Part shown: piece after piece, positions 25,301 through 39,262 of the stretch
Position numbering within the stretch: position 1 is the first letter of the stretch
Layout: the number at the start of each line of letters is the position of its first letter
Source of the DNA: Marsupella aquatica
Taxonomy: Eukaryota > Marchantiophyta
DNA length: 64,000 nt
Reading direction: 5' to 3'
Assembly (NCBI GenBank): GCA_973895155.1
Contig: OZ316892.1
Location: 28,086,001-28,150,000, forward strand
Program-made: the position numbers and the translations under genes
The notes under the pieces: generated by a model
What the model was told of the DNA's origin: nothing
Databases searched by the model: none
What the model saw: only the letters and a program-made list of their open reading frames with translations

Positions 25301-28300
25301 AAATGTGTACGCTAATAATGTCCACGCTTTCCTTTCACAGGTCTTGTATAAGAATCTGGGCGTTGACATGAAGGATGTGAAACCAACCCAGCTCTTGAAA
25401 GGCAGGGTGCGTGATGTTGAGTCCAATCCAGACTTTTCTAACAAGGACTACGCTATCCAGCACCAACCTCAACCAGTTACTGTGTCTGAACCACAGAGTA
25501 CTCTTTCAGCTGCTGCAGCTCCGGTGCCGCAGGTAACTCATAAGTTATATTTCCATCTGCTTTCCCTTGTTTCATCAAAAACTTTTTATGTTTCCTGCAA
25601 GTCATGGCAGGAGATCTGTAAATGCATTGTAAGAAGATCAGACTTGTTTCTGATGAGAAACAGAAGAACATTATTGGTTGCCGAGCTTGTGATTTTTAGA
25701 GCAATGTCACGTGTTTCTAATGTCGTTTTAGCTCACATAACCCATCGGGCGTGCAGCCGGCACCCTCTGGACATCTTTCGGGAACTTCTGTTCAACAAGA
25801 CGAGGACAGAGGAAGCTTGGCTTTATCTGGACGGCAAGGACTGTCTCCTACGACACCTTCACCATCTCCTTACTCTGTTGGCCAGGTATTAACTAGTGTA
25901 ATTGAGTCATGTTGCGAGCTTAGTAATGAGGTCATTATATAGCTCCACCGTCATTTCAAGAGCTTGAGGAAACAGGGATGGTTTGAAAGTCTACTCTCCA
26001 GACCTGGATTTTGTTTTTGCAACTCTTTAATCATGAGGTGAGGGGATGGAAGAAGCGTATAGGAGATCGATCAGCAGTCTTGTGCTTTGGATAAGGCGCT
26101 TGGTGTCTGCATAAGTTTCAGACTGCATTCTAAACGACCTGTCATTGTTCTGTGCAGGTGTCAATGTCTATTCCAAACCTTGCAGACTATGTGGTCGTAA
26201 ATCCCAAGTTGGCAGGATTGAGTCTGCAGGTTCAGCTTCAAAGGTATGCTGTGCCCGTTGTAAGGAGTGAAAGAAAATTTCATTGATCAGAGCGGGAGGA
26301 AAATGAATTTCATTAAGGATAGCGTGAGTATCGGTTTTGTGATCTGACTGGTTGCCACTATTGCAGAGTTGTTCCCGTGGCCATGGAGCGGGCAATTCGC
26401 GAGATCATCTCTCCTGTAGTTGACCGTAGTGTCACTATTGCCTGCATGACAACTCGAGAGCTTGTGCTGAAGGTAGACATCCTTGTAATTATGCCGTCAG
26501 TACTTTTCTATATCCTGATCTGGATTGTTTAGAATGTCATATCTCACTTTTGTCAACATTGTGACTCTAAAATTTAATTGGCTGGTGTCATAGGACTACG
26601 CAATGGAAGGTGATTCAGATCGAACACATCAGTCTGCCAATTTGATGGTCGCCAGTCTTTCAGGAAGTCTGGCGCATGTTACTTGCAAGGTACCTTATTT
26701 ACACGCAGCAGTTGTAGATTTGGTCTTGATTTGCAACATGTAGCACTTCTGAAGAATTTGTTCTACTTTGGCGTGCACTGATTCTCTTGCGGTTTTGGGG
26801 CTAGTTCTATATTGACCTTCGATCTGTTAACTAACCCTCTTTACTAAGATCTACTAGTTTCTTTAGTAGACATCACAAATCATTTTTTCTGTTCAGTAAG
26901 GTCTCATGGTATTTGTGGTGTTGTGAGGCAGGAACCGTTGCGTGTGGCGATGGCAAATCATTTAAGGAATCTCTTGCAAACTCTTAACGTCGGAGGAGAT
27001 GTTCTGGAGCAAGCAGTCCAGCTTGTGACCAATGATAATCTTGACCTCGGCTGCGCTGTAATAGAGAAAGCTGCTACAGAGAAGGTATATTTACCGTTAG
27101 TTTCAGCCTTGGGTCTGATTTCGTAGAGACTGGCGTGTCTCTAGTAATATGCGTGGCTTAGATCGGGTATCTACATTTGCAAATTCCTGTTGACCAGCTG
27201 ACTTATATATGGTGAGCAGGCGCTACGGGATCTGGAGGATGCGATTGGGCCAGCGTTGTCTGTTCGTAGAAATCAAATCAAATCAGGAGCGTCATTAATT
27301 GATGCAACGACATACTGTGGGGGAAATCTGGGCCGCTTACCTGAGGCTCTTCGCCCCAAACCTGGCCGATTATCCCCGTCTCAGCAAAGAGTTTATGAAG
27401 TAAGCTGCCTCATCGCCGCTTTCTTGTGAAAGAGTGTTCGATAAATTTTTCTAGCGTGCTTTCGTGTTGTTTATGTTCTAATTTGATTCGGTGATCGTTA
27501 ACGCTGTTTCGTTCTCACTGCTTCACTTGTCACAGGATTTTGCCCGGTTGCCATGGCAAAACCAGTCTAGCCAAGGCCCTGTTGTCCCAGTTGGACCAGC
27601 CACCCCGCCTGGAGCATCACTTGGTCCTGGTGCGAGCCGTGGAGCTTATTCCACCAACAGTGTGCAATTGCAAGGGACAGGATCCACCTTCAGTGGTACT
27701 ACAGGTGCCAGTGGCAGTGCCAGTGGGTTGGGAGCTTTGACACAGCCAGATTTAACCTTAGATGAGGTGGAACATACCACTTCATCAATGAGGTTCTCTA
27801 ACAGAACCTCTATGCCCGTTGACTTGCATTTTTTGAGATAACCGAAGTCATCCGTTCTTGGTATTGACATATGATTGGGAACCCATATCTGTATGAATTA
27901 ACCACGAGGGTTCGTGCAGCACTCCTTAATCATGGTTCTGGCAGGACTCCTTAATTATGTTGTAGTATTTATTCGAGAATCTCAACTTGCTATCATGCTG
28001 AAACTTAAAGTGCCATTTGTTTTGCACAGCTTCACTTCAGTTGGATCAGGGTTAGCACCTGACGGATTGCAGCGGCCAAACCAGGATGGATCGGTCGGGT
28101 TAGGGTCGTACCCAGGTGTTGGCTCGCCCTCTACGGATGGAGCTATTTTGGAAGCTGCAGCAAAGGTGAGAGACATTAGTTGTAGATGGGAAATTCAGTC
28201 GAAGGCACAGGAGTAAATTTGGTAGCCAGTTAGAGTGTGGGATATATGTTGGAAATCCATTGAGACCTATGTCCTTGATGCAGGGAGCAAGCCTAGCCAT

Positions 28301-31300
28301 AGCTGCATCCTCTCCCGCTGTAGGAACAGAGCAATTAAGTACTCCTCCTGTTGAGCCCTCCGTGACAACTGGAGAGGCTATTGAGAAATATCAGCTAGTC
28401 GTGCAAAAGGTAATCAATATTTCTCAGAGTTTCTCTTCATATCCTGTTGTGGTTGGTCAGGCCTATGGTTTTGTTTCCGATTTTCGTGGTGATATCTGAA
28501 TGCTATTGTTTATTTTGAATTGAACAGAAGGGCAGTTCAAGGTGTTTGTGCCATCTAAAAGATCATAGTTGAGAAATTATGATTCTGGGTGGCTGGGCAT
28601 TTTTGCTATTTGTATGAGTAGGCTGTGCCCGACCGATCCTTACTTGGATCAGTCGATAAGGTTTCATGGCGCTGGAAAGCAGTCACTCCAGTTCTAAACT
28701 TTTCATCGGCTAACTTTGATGTTTCGTTGTACTGGGTTTATTATATTCAGTTTGATGCGGCTCTTTCAAAAGTTTCATATCCTTCGTACTCATCGCTGCC
28801 TCCTGATCATGAGATTCGGGTGAGTGTTTATTCTTCTCAAGAATATGAGCCATCCCTCTCCCATTTGTTTTTTAGTCGTTGTATTTTTAATCTGCAAATA
28901 TTTCCATTATTGGGACAGTGCTCCGAATAGAGAAAATTGTTGAGACTCTGAATTAGGGAAGTCTTTTCTAATTTGGCATTGGGAAACAGTAGATCATGTG
29001 TAGTTTATTGGTTGGATTGCAGAATCTAGTGATGGAGATTCCAGATCTAATTACACAGTGCATTAGCAGAGATGAGGCTGCCGTTGCTATAGCACAAAAG
29101 GTAGTGAACTACTTCCTTCATATCTTCAAACCTGTGGTTCGCGCTGTCGTGCTAAGGAATGAGATTAGTTGTATTGTCAATCAGGATTCTAATTCGCATT
29201 TTGTGGATCATTTCCTCATACTCTAGCCTGAATACCCGTTTCGACGAAGAGCATGTATCACGATTACTTTTGATTGAAATAATGTTATCGCTTTTCTAAT
29301 TTGGAAATATATTTGTGACAGGTTTTCAAGCGCCTGTATGAGAATACTACTAATCATCTACATGTCTCAGCTCATTTAGCCATTCTCGAAGCTATTCGGG
29401 ATGTCTGCAAACGTGTTGTTAAGGAGCTGACAAGCTGGGTAAGAAATGACCGCAGAGCATGTCCTAGAGAGATACAGAAGTTGCTTGGATCGTGCATAAT
29501 ATTGGTTTTGAGGGTTGTGCCACTCTTGTCTTCTTGTTTTAGAATCCTTACTTCTCCCATTCAGATAATTATCAAGTCAAGCATAAGAATTTGTATTATT
29601 GTAATCTCTTGTAGGTGAATGGTTAATCATATTGTGCATGATAAAGTTCGCTTTGAAGTGGCAGTCTCTAATAAACTTTCCTTTTTATGAATCATAGGTG
29701 ATATATTCTGATGAGGATCGGAAATTCAACCGTGAGATAACTGTGGGCCTGATTAGGTCGGACCTCATTTATCTCACAAACTACAACCTGCATTTGGCCA
29801 AGCTCATGGATGGAGGTCGCAACAGTAAGTCTCCAAGCCCGAGACAGACTCTGACAAAAGCATGATTAAATTTCCTTCAAGTCTGCTTCTGAAGATCTGA
29901 CTATAATCGATCCTGATTGGTACAGATGCTGCCCTTGAATTCGCCATCTATTTAGTCAAGACTTGCGTTGTTGAGGGTGGTGTAAGCAACAATGAATTTC
30001 AGAATGTTATTGATGTTTTGGGCAAGGTAACGGACTAATTTCTGTCGTTGACACGGATTCAGATGTTTTCTGCATCATTCATAATACATTCCGCATGACT
30101 GCAGACTTGAGAATATATTTAGGGATCTGACAGAACCGAGAAATGTTTTCAGAGGCTGGCTTAGGGTAGACGAAAAGACGAAGTAGTTGGCGCGATCATG
30201 CCTTCGGTGCACCTAGTTCTGTTTTGATGCTTGGTACTTGAACAAAAGTAGAGGGCTTGGGCGTAGCTTTGCTAAATATGGCTTCCCAATGATACCAGTT
30301 TTAGATTTAATCAACTCTATTCTTGCTTTGCAATTGGTTGCAGTTGGCGTCAAGGCCAGGATCTCCAGAAGCATTACAGCAATTAGTTGAAGTTGCCAAG
30401 AATGCCTCAGCCAGCCTTGCAGCACAAAGCAGCTCTGCCACCAAAGAAGATAAAGGAAGATTATCCAAAGAGAAAAAGGTATTGCCAAAACCCAAAACAA
30501 GCCAGATTGGGACATGAACGTGGCCGCTTTGATTGCACACTCTCATTTATCCTCTTGGAAGTTGTGTTTTGCTTGCTGTGGGTGAATTTTGCTACGTATC
30601 GAAAGTAAATTTCGGAAAACTTTCTCTGCCGTTCACCACTTGTTTTTCAATCTCTCATTCCTAAGTAATGTTTACCGTTTGGGCTTGCTGCTGTTTTGTA
30701 GATTCCTCCAAGTCGCATCGTTGGGGGCAGGGATGACCCAAAAACGGCAAGCCGTGACAGTGCTGCTACAGACCCTCCTCAACTTCGTGAACAGGTGCTT
30801 TTCCTGCAGATGGAATCGTGCTGTTCTACTGTTCTCCCGGTTGAAAGTCCGCTAACTTTTATTCAAATGATGATACCTTATTTTGTTTATCAGGTGTTCC
30901 CTTTGTGGCACTTCTAACATCTTTCTCATCTTGTAATCATTTTATCATTTCAGGTGGCGGTCTTGTTCGATGAGTGGGTACGCATTTGTGATGCTCCTGC
31001 GGCCAATGACAAGGCCTATGCGGTCTACATAACTAATCTTCAGCGTTCAGGAATGTTAAATGGGGATGATGTTTCAGATCGGTTCTTCAGAATTCTTATG
31101 GAATTGGCTGTTGCGCATTGCTTGAATGCCGATGGCAACCCAGGTGCTTCAGGCCAGGTGGTTCAGCCTGGGCAGAGCCTTCCGTTTGCTGCCATTGACA
31201 TGTATGCAAAGCTTGTCGTTCTCCTGGTGAAATATTACGCTGTCGACCCTGCCATGAGCAAAGTTGCTCTGCTCAACAAGGTCCTAAATGTCACGGTGAA

Positions 31301-34300
31301 AGTCATCCAGAGGGATGCCGACGAGAAGAAGACTACATTCAATCCTAGACCTTACTTCCGTCTCTTTGTTACCTGGTTGATGGACTTCAATTCAGCAGAT
31401 GGAGTCTTAGATTCCAGCAACTTTCAGGTCAGTTTTTTAAATCGTCTTTGTTATTGGTAAAGTATGGAAAAACAATGAAAAAGAAAACTCTAAGATTCCA
31501 AGTGAGATTTTACAAAGTATAAATCCAGAAGCCGTAGTTGTTTTTGTTGGCGTTTTGATTATTTACGATCACTTAGTGCTGAAATTCTAGTTCGAAGAAA
31601 TGTCATTGAGCAGTCACTGACATGCATCGTTCTGTTGCTGTGTTGCCCGCAGGTGCTGACAGCCTTTGGAAATGCTCTTTTAACTCTACAACCTCTCCGA
31701 GTACCAGGTTGGAGGTGAGTGTATGAGCATAGAGGGCAGTCTTCGATATAAACCGATTCAAGAATGGACATATCAATAATGCGTCCTGCTTATTCCAATT
31801 CCTGTTTCCTCGATCACGAATATTTTCTTCATCTACTTTGATGAGAGTGTGAAGCAATTTCTCTTAGTCAAATTGTCGTTTCTTGGGACGCAGTTTTGCA
31901 TGGCTCGAGCTTATAAGCCATCGAATCTTCATGCCTAAGCTACTGCTCAGCAATGCTCAGAAAGGCTGGCCTCTGTTTCAGAGGCTTCTTGTGGCCCTGT
32001 TCAAGTTCATGGAGCCCTATTTGAGGAATGCTGACCTGAGTGATCCTGTAAGTCCAGTTTTCAAAAAACTGGTTGTGCAAAGATGAACTCACTGTTGTAG
32101 TTTTCTAGCATATGTCGCTTTGGCGTTGGTGCACACCTTGTTAGCAAAGGGAAGATGTTATTGTTCTAATATTCAGTTGGTGGAACTTGGCAGGTACGTT
32201 TGCTTTACAAGGGGACTTTAAGGGTGCTACTGGTTTTGTTGCATGATTTCCCTGAGTTTTTGTGCGATCATCATTTCAGCTTTTGTGATGTCATACCCCC
32301 AAGCTGCATACAGATGCGCAATCTCATCCTTAGTGCCTTCCCACGCAATATGAGACTACCAGATCCGTTTACTCCCAATTTAAAGGTAATTGTTCTTTGG
32401 AGGAAGGATGTTCCGCTATGTGTTTTCACTTTTCGTATTTGGGGAGCAAGAGATGTAGACGAGGCCACGTAAGCCAGCAACCACAAGATGCATAGGTAAA
32501 GAATCGATGGAATTTACTCAACCAGAGAAACTGTTCGGAATATAGAGGGAACGATGTTTCTTAGTGAGCATCGATGTCCTGAACTGTCCCTGCTTCTAGA
32601 CTGGCTGAACAGCAGTGTACATAATGATTGCAGGTTGATCTACTTCCAGAGATAAGTCAAGCACCCCGAATTCTTTCAGACGTTGAGGCAGCTTTGAAGA
32701 ACAAACAGCTCAAAGCGGAAATCGATGACTATTTAAAGGTGGGTTTGCTTACCTTGTCCGATTCCCGATACTGAAGTCAGCAAGGATTCCAAGCGCTTTC
32801 AATCATCATCTGACATCATCATCAGAATCTATGCGGGTTCTGTTAAAGAAATGAATCAGATGAGGAATAAGTAATATTGCTGAATTCTAAGTTGGCTTCT
32901 ATCCAGCACTATCGTCTGGCGACTTATGCATCACCAAATTTCATTTTGTTAGTGGAAGTTAATACTCTATGTATCTCAACTGTGTTCGGAATTTCGTGTG
33001 CTAGACTCGGCAGCCTCTCTCTCTATTGTCGGTGGACCTGAAGCAAAGGTTAATGCTTTCTCAGCATGAGGCAGTACCTTGCGGGACTCGATACAACGTG
33101 CCACTTATCAATGCACTAGTCCTGTATGTTGGGATGCAGGTACTTTCTCATTTCCTCCAAATCTAGTAGTCCCACATCAAATTCTACTCGTTTATAGAAA
33201 TAGCAGCCTGCCAGATACCGTCTACGGGTGCAATTAGTTTTGGTGCCTTGTAATGTCTCTTTTTGCCCTGGACATGATATTGCGATATTGTCTGGTATCT
33301 TTGGTAGTTCTTCAAAGTTGACAAGCCATTCCATGTGAACCTGGCAGGCAATTCAGCAGCTCCAGAGTAAAACAACACCTCAACAATTGGCTGTACCAAC
33401 AGCACCCATTACACATAGTGCCCCCATGGACATCTTCCAGATGCTGATAGTGGACCTTGACACTGAAGGGCGCTATTTGTTCCTTAATGCGGTTGCTAAC
33501 CAACTCCGCTACCCCAACAATCACACTCACTACTTTTCATGTGTGTTATTGTACCTTTTTGCGGAGGCAAATCAGGTAGGCAACAGGCTACAAGTTTACC
33601 CTCCTTCTCTCACGACCATATCCTTGACAATGCCTTTCTCAAGAGATTAGTGGGAATTGAGTGTCACAGTATCATTCAGTCATGTTGAGGCGTTTTGTAC
33701 AGGGTGTTCGGTGCGAGTTTGGAGGCTTTGCTCTTGAATAATCGTGAGATTTCGGAGGCTTTTAGGACCTGAGAACCACAAAATTGATGCCTTAACTGTG
33801 TGTTTTGTCCAAGAAATCAGGATGGGTGTTTATTAGCAGTGAGAGTTACTCATCCCATGAACCTCCTCTGATTGCAGGAGATCATTCAAGAACAAATAAC
33901 AAGGGTGCTACTAGAACGACTCATTGTCAATCGACCTCATCCTTGGGGTCTGCTCATTACATTTATTGAGCTAATTAAGGTATTGACCATTCTGTCTCTG
34001 AGAATGTCTCATCTGTTTTTTTTTTGTGATGTTTAGTACTCCAAGGAGGTAGTGTGTGTCATTGATCTGCAGAAGTGGTCCAGAGTGACTTCATGATATT
34101 TTGCATCAACCATAGTTGCCACACCTAAGGTTTCCTGGAACTTGTAAAAAGGTTCTTCTTGTCCCCTTAGTTTTCCGAAAAGGAAACGAAGAATATGGGA
34201 CCTGATCTAGATCCAGGACTTACGATACTGAGATTTATGTGCAGAATCCACGTTACAACTTTTGGAGCCACGGTTTCACACGATGTGCTCCGGAAATAGA

Positions 34301-34403
34301 GAAGCTGTTTGAGTCAGTAGCCCGTTCCTGTATGGGACCTCCATTGAAGCCTTCCGAGGATGACCTTTCTTCTGGCCTTGCTGCTGAGGGTATCAAGGTC
34401 TGA
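16372..34403 (+). CDS. NOT1: CCR4-NOT complex scaffold subunit NOT1 (48 exons, complete)
   Basis: Scaffold of the CCR4-NOT deadenylase, which shortens mRNA poly(A) tails and represses translation. Forty-eight exons, first 16372-16470 and last 34245-34403, give about 2487 residues, the usual plant length; all phases close. Exon 2 is 17061-17367, exon 14 21863-22201, and the largest, exon 40, is 30954-31427. Domains: N-terminal HEAT region (1 to about 620); HEAT region equivalent to the animal TTP-binding module (about 628-830; [21 protein letters not shown] spans the exon 12/13 junction); a Gln-rich linker (about 893-961); MIF4G, the CAF1 docking domain (about 1000-1290); the DUF3819 CNOT9-binding bundle (about 1332-1540); and the C-terminal NOT1 superfamily domain that binds NOT2-NOT3 (about 1950-2480; [38 protein letters not shown]). 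Exons 30/31 (27536-27792, 28030-28165) lie in a variable linker and their junction was chosen by phase. Confidence 0.96.
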
Positions 34404-35440
34404 GCAAGTGTAACAACAGCGTAAACATTGTACACATATCTCCCAGAGTTTTGCAAGATTCTTACTCTGGTCATGTTCAATGATGAGAATGTAAGAATGG
34501 GGTTTTGTCAGTCAAAATATTCACTGGCTTAAAACCCCCGAGTCATGTATAGTCAAGAATTGGATTTGGCAGTGGACGGTAGTCATTGAGATTAGGGTGG
34601 AATATCACCTTTTGGCTAGTTCATAGCATGGGGGTGTAGTTCTGCACTTGTGACAATTACATGGGCCTTACATTCATTTTCCCATAAAGTCCAGCCATTT
34701 TTTCTCGGATTGGACGACCAATCCAGGAGGGCTGGCTTGGGTAGATATCCCTCCCCCTTTTTAAGGCCTAGGCATGAATTGCATTCAATTTTGGGGCATG
34801 CTCACATTAGAGCATTGCGCTTAGATCAGCAGGTAGATGAAGCAAATACTTGTAGTTGGTGTTGCAAATTGTATAGGGCTCATACTTTGAGCTGTCTGTA
34901 TTAAACTTCATGTTTGTGGATAGTAGACATTCGTTGTCATTTAAAGACTTTTGTTGTGATTTTCAAGACCCTGTGCCCCGCATGAGGTTCTTGTTGCACA
35001 GCCCTCGATCTCGCTTCTGTTCAGTCAGGTGAAATACCAGACGCCCAGCTAGTTATAGGGTGGTGGTCGATCTATCAGGATGCAAAGGAGCAGACCCCTC
35101 ATGCGCAGTGTCCGTTGCTGCAAATGTACCATTCTCGTTTGAGCATTTCCATTGGTGGCTAAAGAGATAACTGTGACTTGAGGGTCACTCAATGAATTCC
35201 CCCAAAGGATGCTCTTCAAAACAACCATGCCACCGTGAGTGCTCTACCATGACGGACCTCCTGAGAATTTGACCTACTTGCAACATTAATGGCAATCAAC
35301 TTAAGTTTCCAATCCTGGTCTTCCCACTCTGTTGCTTCCCCCAACCAAAGTTCTAGATGCTCCTCGCAAAAGTCTTCCCGAGTTGTACAAATTCCAAGAA
35401 AACAAGATTGACTTCAGACTCTCATCACTTGAAATCTTCG
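34404..35440. other. 3' region of NOT1 and intergenic DNA
   Basis: No conserved coding segment follows the stop codon at 34401-34403. The first 500 bases probably contain the 3' untranslated region; a TATTAAAC stretch near 34900 is a weak polyadenylation-like context. Confidence 0.45.
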
Positions 35441-35445
35441 AGAAA

Positions 35446-35501
35446 AACATTCATCTAGTTGGCCAGTTTCAACAACATTCATCTAGTTGGCCAGTTTCAA
35501 C
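35446..35501 (+). repeat. Perfect 28-bp tandem duplication
   Basis: The unit beginning AACATTCATCTAGTTGG occurs twice head to tail (35446-35473, 35474-35501) without a mismatch, indicating a recent slippage or repair duplication. Confidence 0.95.
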
Positions 35502-38500
35502 GTCCTTCGCCGAGAGTAGTTGAACTATCTATTTACAGGTCAACGTTCTCCACTCTGATCCATGCACACCGTTGCTGCAACCTACAAACACCAGTCCAGG
35601 TCACCTTGAGGGCCCCCAAAAGGAGAGTGGAAGGCTTGGCTGACCTTCCACCCTGTACATCAAGTTGAGGATAACCCTGAAACAATCCTGGCTTCTCATT
35701 AGCTCCAAAAAGCGCGGACATTTGAGGGTTTTTCCCATCGGCCCATTTGAGGGCTGATGGAACACTGCTCTTAGCTGTGTGTTTTGTAAGTGGGCAAGTC
35801 AGTAATTTGATGGGCAGGTCTTCCTAGCCATTGGCATAATCTTGAAGAATATGTACTCCAGGAATGAACCTGTCGTTACGACATGAAATGGGCTGGAACC
35901 TTATTAACCTTTCAGTTGTTCGACACCTCTTCCTGCAAAGCAATAATGGGGTGAGGATATACTTGGCGGATGGAAGTGGGGATGTTCAAGGTTGCTTCTA
36001 CATGTGGACCCTCCTGAAAACAATCAAATGCTGTGTTAGAATTCTGCTACCAACAGGACCCTAAATCCTATCTTTTGGGTTGCCATCTCTCCCCAGGTGC
36101 ATCTCTCTCAAAAGGCTCTCCATTTGGGTCACCTACAAAGTTCCTTGCGGTGAGTGCTAAAGGTCTAATAATGAGACAAGTTTTGATCACAACCAAGCCT
36201 TGTCATTGCATAAAGCCCAAAGAATCTAAATTGGCCGGGATGTGTGGCAAATGAACAAACAATTTCACCATGAACACTGAAAATAAATCATTTTTCGGAA
36301 ACTCGAGTTATCTCACTTGTATCCAAAAGAGGGATCACAAGGCTATTTACAATTAGGAATCATTCTAAAACTCCATTTTTGTGGATCCCCATGGGAAGTT
36401 CCTTTCCAAATTTTTGCAATGCACGTCACATCAGCATGATTTCACAAACAAGAATTGATAGTTATGCAAGAAGAACCAAATTTGACTAGTCACGTTTGAG
36501 TTTAAGGCAAAGATAAAATGGGAGATAAAAAGTTAAAAAAGGGGTAAAATAGGGATGAAAGAAATTAATCTTTGGATGAGTTGTGATTGATGTATCAGTG
36601 TTTTTGGGTAACGTATTTCAATTTTCTATTTAATTTACACATTTTTGAAATAATGACAAGTAGAAAAAAACTCTTAAACTACTCTAACATTAACCAAGGT
36701 AACTTGTTACTATGGATAGAGAAGTAACAAACAAAGGCAAGAAACACCATAACTACTATGGGTAAAAGAATACCACGGGACTCCAAGACCTTTCAATTAC
36801 TATGGACAAAGTAATATTCTGTATGAACCATATGGAATGTTACCTCTATTGTACATAGACATAGGGGTACTAAGAAAAATGTTTTGCATGGAGAATTACA
36901 CTCGGTATTACCATGAATGTCCTTCATTGAAATTGTCTATCAAGTGATATGCCCATCCAAAAGCAGCTGGTCACTTTTCCTTCCGGGTGTATATGACCGA
37001 TGAGTTTACCGAGTCATGGAAAGCAAGACAAACCCCATCTAGGCTTTATATTCTCACTCCAAGTCAGAACAACTACACTTTATAATTTAATACTGTAAAA
37101 ATCATTAATGGTTCATTATAAGACAAAACTACTGCAACATGTTCCAAAATGAACATTTTCTCACAATAACCTTACCACGCCAGTGACCAAAAAGGACTCG
37201 TCACAATAGCTGAACTTTACATTAAGAAAGTGGAAAAATACTAATAAGTACTTCCTCTCCTCACTCTAAGCTATCAAGACAATACAATGGGGCCCTGTTA
37301 CAACAAGTGTACATGCCATCCAACAAAGTATTGCAGACAAGTATTGTAGAAAAATACATCCTGGCCCCCCTTTTTTGGGCCCCCATCACAACCACTTATC
37401 AAAGTTCAGCCACTAGGGGACTAGGAAAGTCATTCATGGATCAATAAAGACAAAACTTGAAAGCATGTTCCAGAATGAGCATAATGTATTCAAGTTATAT
37501 ACTTGATTGGACCCTGGCAGAACCTTTCTAAGTGATGGGACCGAGGTATTTGTTTGATTGACCCCCAAAATGAAACTTGTTACTTGATCGACCCCCTGAG
37601 GTCTATCAACGGTCCAGATCTGAGATCGAAAGGTCCATTAACAATCCAGATTGGGGAAAAGTATTGAGGGGGTTGAGTAAGCAAGCTTTTTCCAGAAGGG
37701 GGTCTACTAAGCATATCTCTCAATGGGACCTTATAAACTTTTCTTACCAACTAGACCCCTCTTAATGAGACATACAACCTATTCTTGTGCTATGGAGCCT
37801 TAGTGTGTAGTCCACCACAAATGGCACCTCAGACAACACTTCGCTCCCAGTCCCATTCCACATTTAGTCCCTAATGTGGGGGCTCTGATGGTTGAGACAC
37901 CTTTCACCTTAGCTGCTTGCATTGGAAAGACTGAAATGTGGAGCAATGACATACTGAAAGTAGTTGACTTATGTTCATCATTCCTCAAGTCAGGTTTGGC
38001 TAGTTGAGACAACATGAATGTTGTTTTTGCTCAACTCTTGGATGGTTTGAAGCAGGGCCAAAGGTCCCACGGTAGACCTTAGGACAATTTGCTGTTAAAC
38101 CATGACAGACCCTTGGCAATTCAAATGGAATACAACTCCATGCATGCAGAGATTTGTCAAAGTAAAACCACTGAATACACATTACACACAAAGAGACCTC
38201 CATACATGTGAAGATTGCAAATTTCCCAAATTCCTGAAATTTTCTGAATTCAAATACTGTGGAGTACAACAACATTGTAGACTTTAAAATTTGCAACTGC
38301 ACTCAGTTACTCTTGTTGCTAGCCTCCTCCTACCCTCTGCCTAATAAGTGACATGTGATGCGGCAATTCCTAACTTGTACCTATTGTCACCAGCCTACGT
38401 CAAGTGTTCATTGTTGCAGAAAATTTCTTCACAGCCGCATTTAAATACTTGATGGCTAGACTCGTCTAACCTAACCAATTCAACATTCACCTTATGCCCA

Positions 38501-39009
38501 TCAGCTCTATTGGGAGCCCTCCTTTGTGCACCCATTGCATTGAACTGATGTTGTAGCCATATCTCAGCTTCAGAGTGGGACCTGAAGGGCTATTGATTTG
38601 CTCCACTAAAACCAGAAACCTGAGCCTCCATCTCCTCCCAACTGCGGTAAATCCCTTTGCAATTGCACATGCACATCTTCTCCTCCCTTCTAGTATGCAC
38701 ACACTGACAGTTGCACACCAAATTTTGTCAAAAACATCATGATAACCCCACGCAGAAGCTTGCGTGAAAGTGAACCTAATGAAAATTTCAATACCGTAAA
38801 AATTCAAACTGGAAAACATTAACCATATTGATTTCAGTTAAGTTATATTGCAGTTTGGGCGGCATCAACCACTATCCCACGATTCTCCCCAACCATGTTG
38901 TTTGACCGTCTAAGGTTCGGACGTGAACTTCACAGTAGTTGTTGTTGGTTACAAGAACTTCTGACCAAAAGTGTTGGGGGGTCCTATTTTGCAAACGATT
39001 TCATTTACC
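35502..39009. other. Intergenic DNA, no gene recognised
   Basis: AT-rich sequence with frequent stops and no recognisable protein motif on either strand. The composition suggests old, decayed repeats, but none can be named from this single copy. Confidence 0.5.
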
Positions 39010-39262
39010 AAAAATGTGCTCACAAAGAGCGTCAAAATGGAAGCACTTTAAACCCAGTGCCTCAATTACTTTGGTCCTGCTTGTATGTAAAGTAGACCAC
39101 CCATGCATGAGAACCCTTCATGCCTCTCGCAACGTTTATGGAACACTTGTCTGAACGAGAGAGGAGAAGACATTTATCGAAAAAGTGCTCAAAAAGAGCA
39201 TGAAACGGGTGCACTTAAATCCAGTACCTCAATTACTATGGTCCTGCTGGCATGTAAAGTAA
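39010..39262 (+). repeat. Imperfect direct repeat, about 84 bp, offset 169 bp
   Basis: The segment 39010-39093 (GTGCTCACAAAGAG ... CCTCAATTACTTTGGTCCTG ... ATGTAAAGTA) recurs at 39179-39262 with scattered substitutions. The sequence between also shares short blocks, so this may be two units of a 169-bp tandem repeat. Confidence 0.8.
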
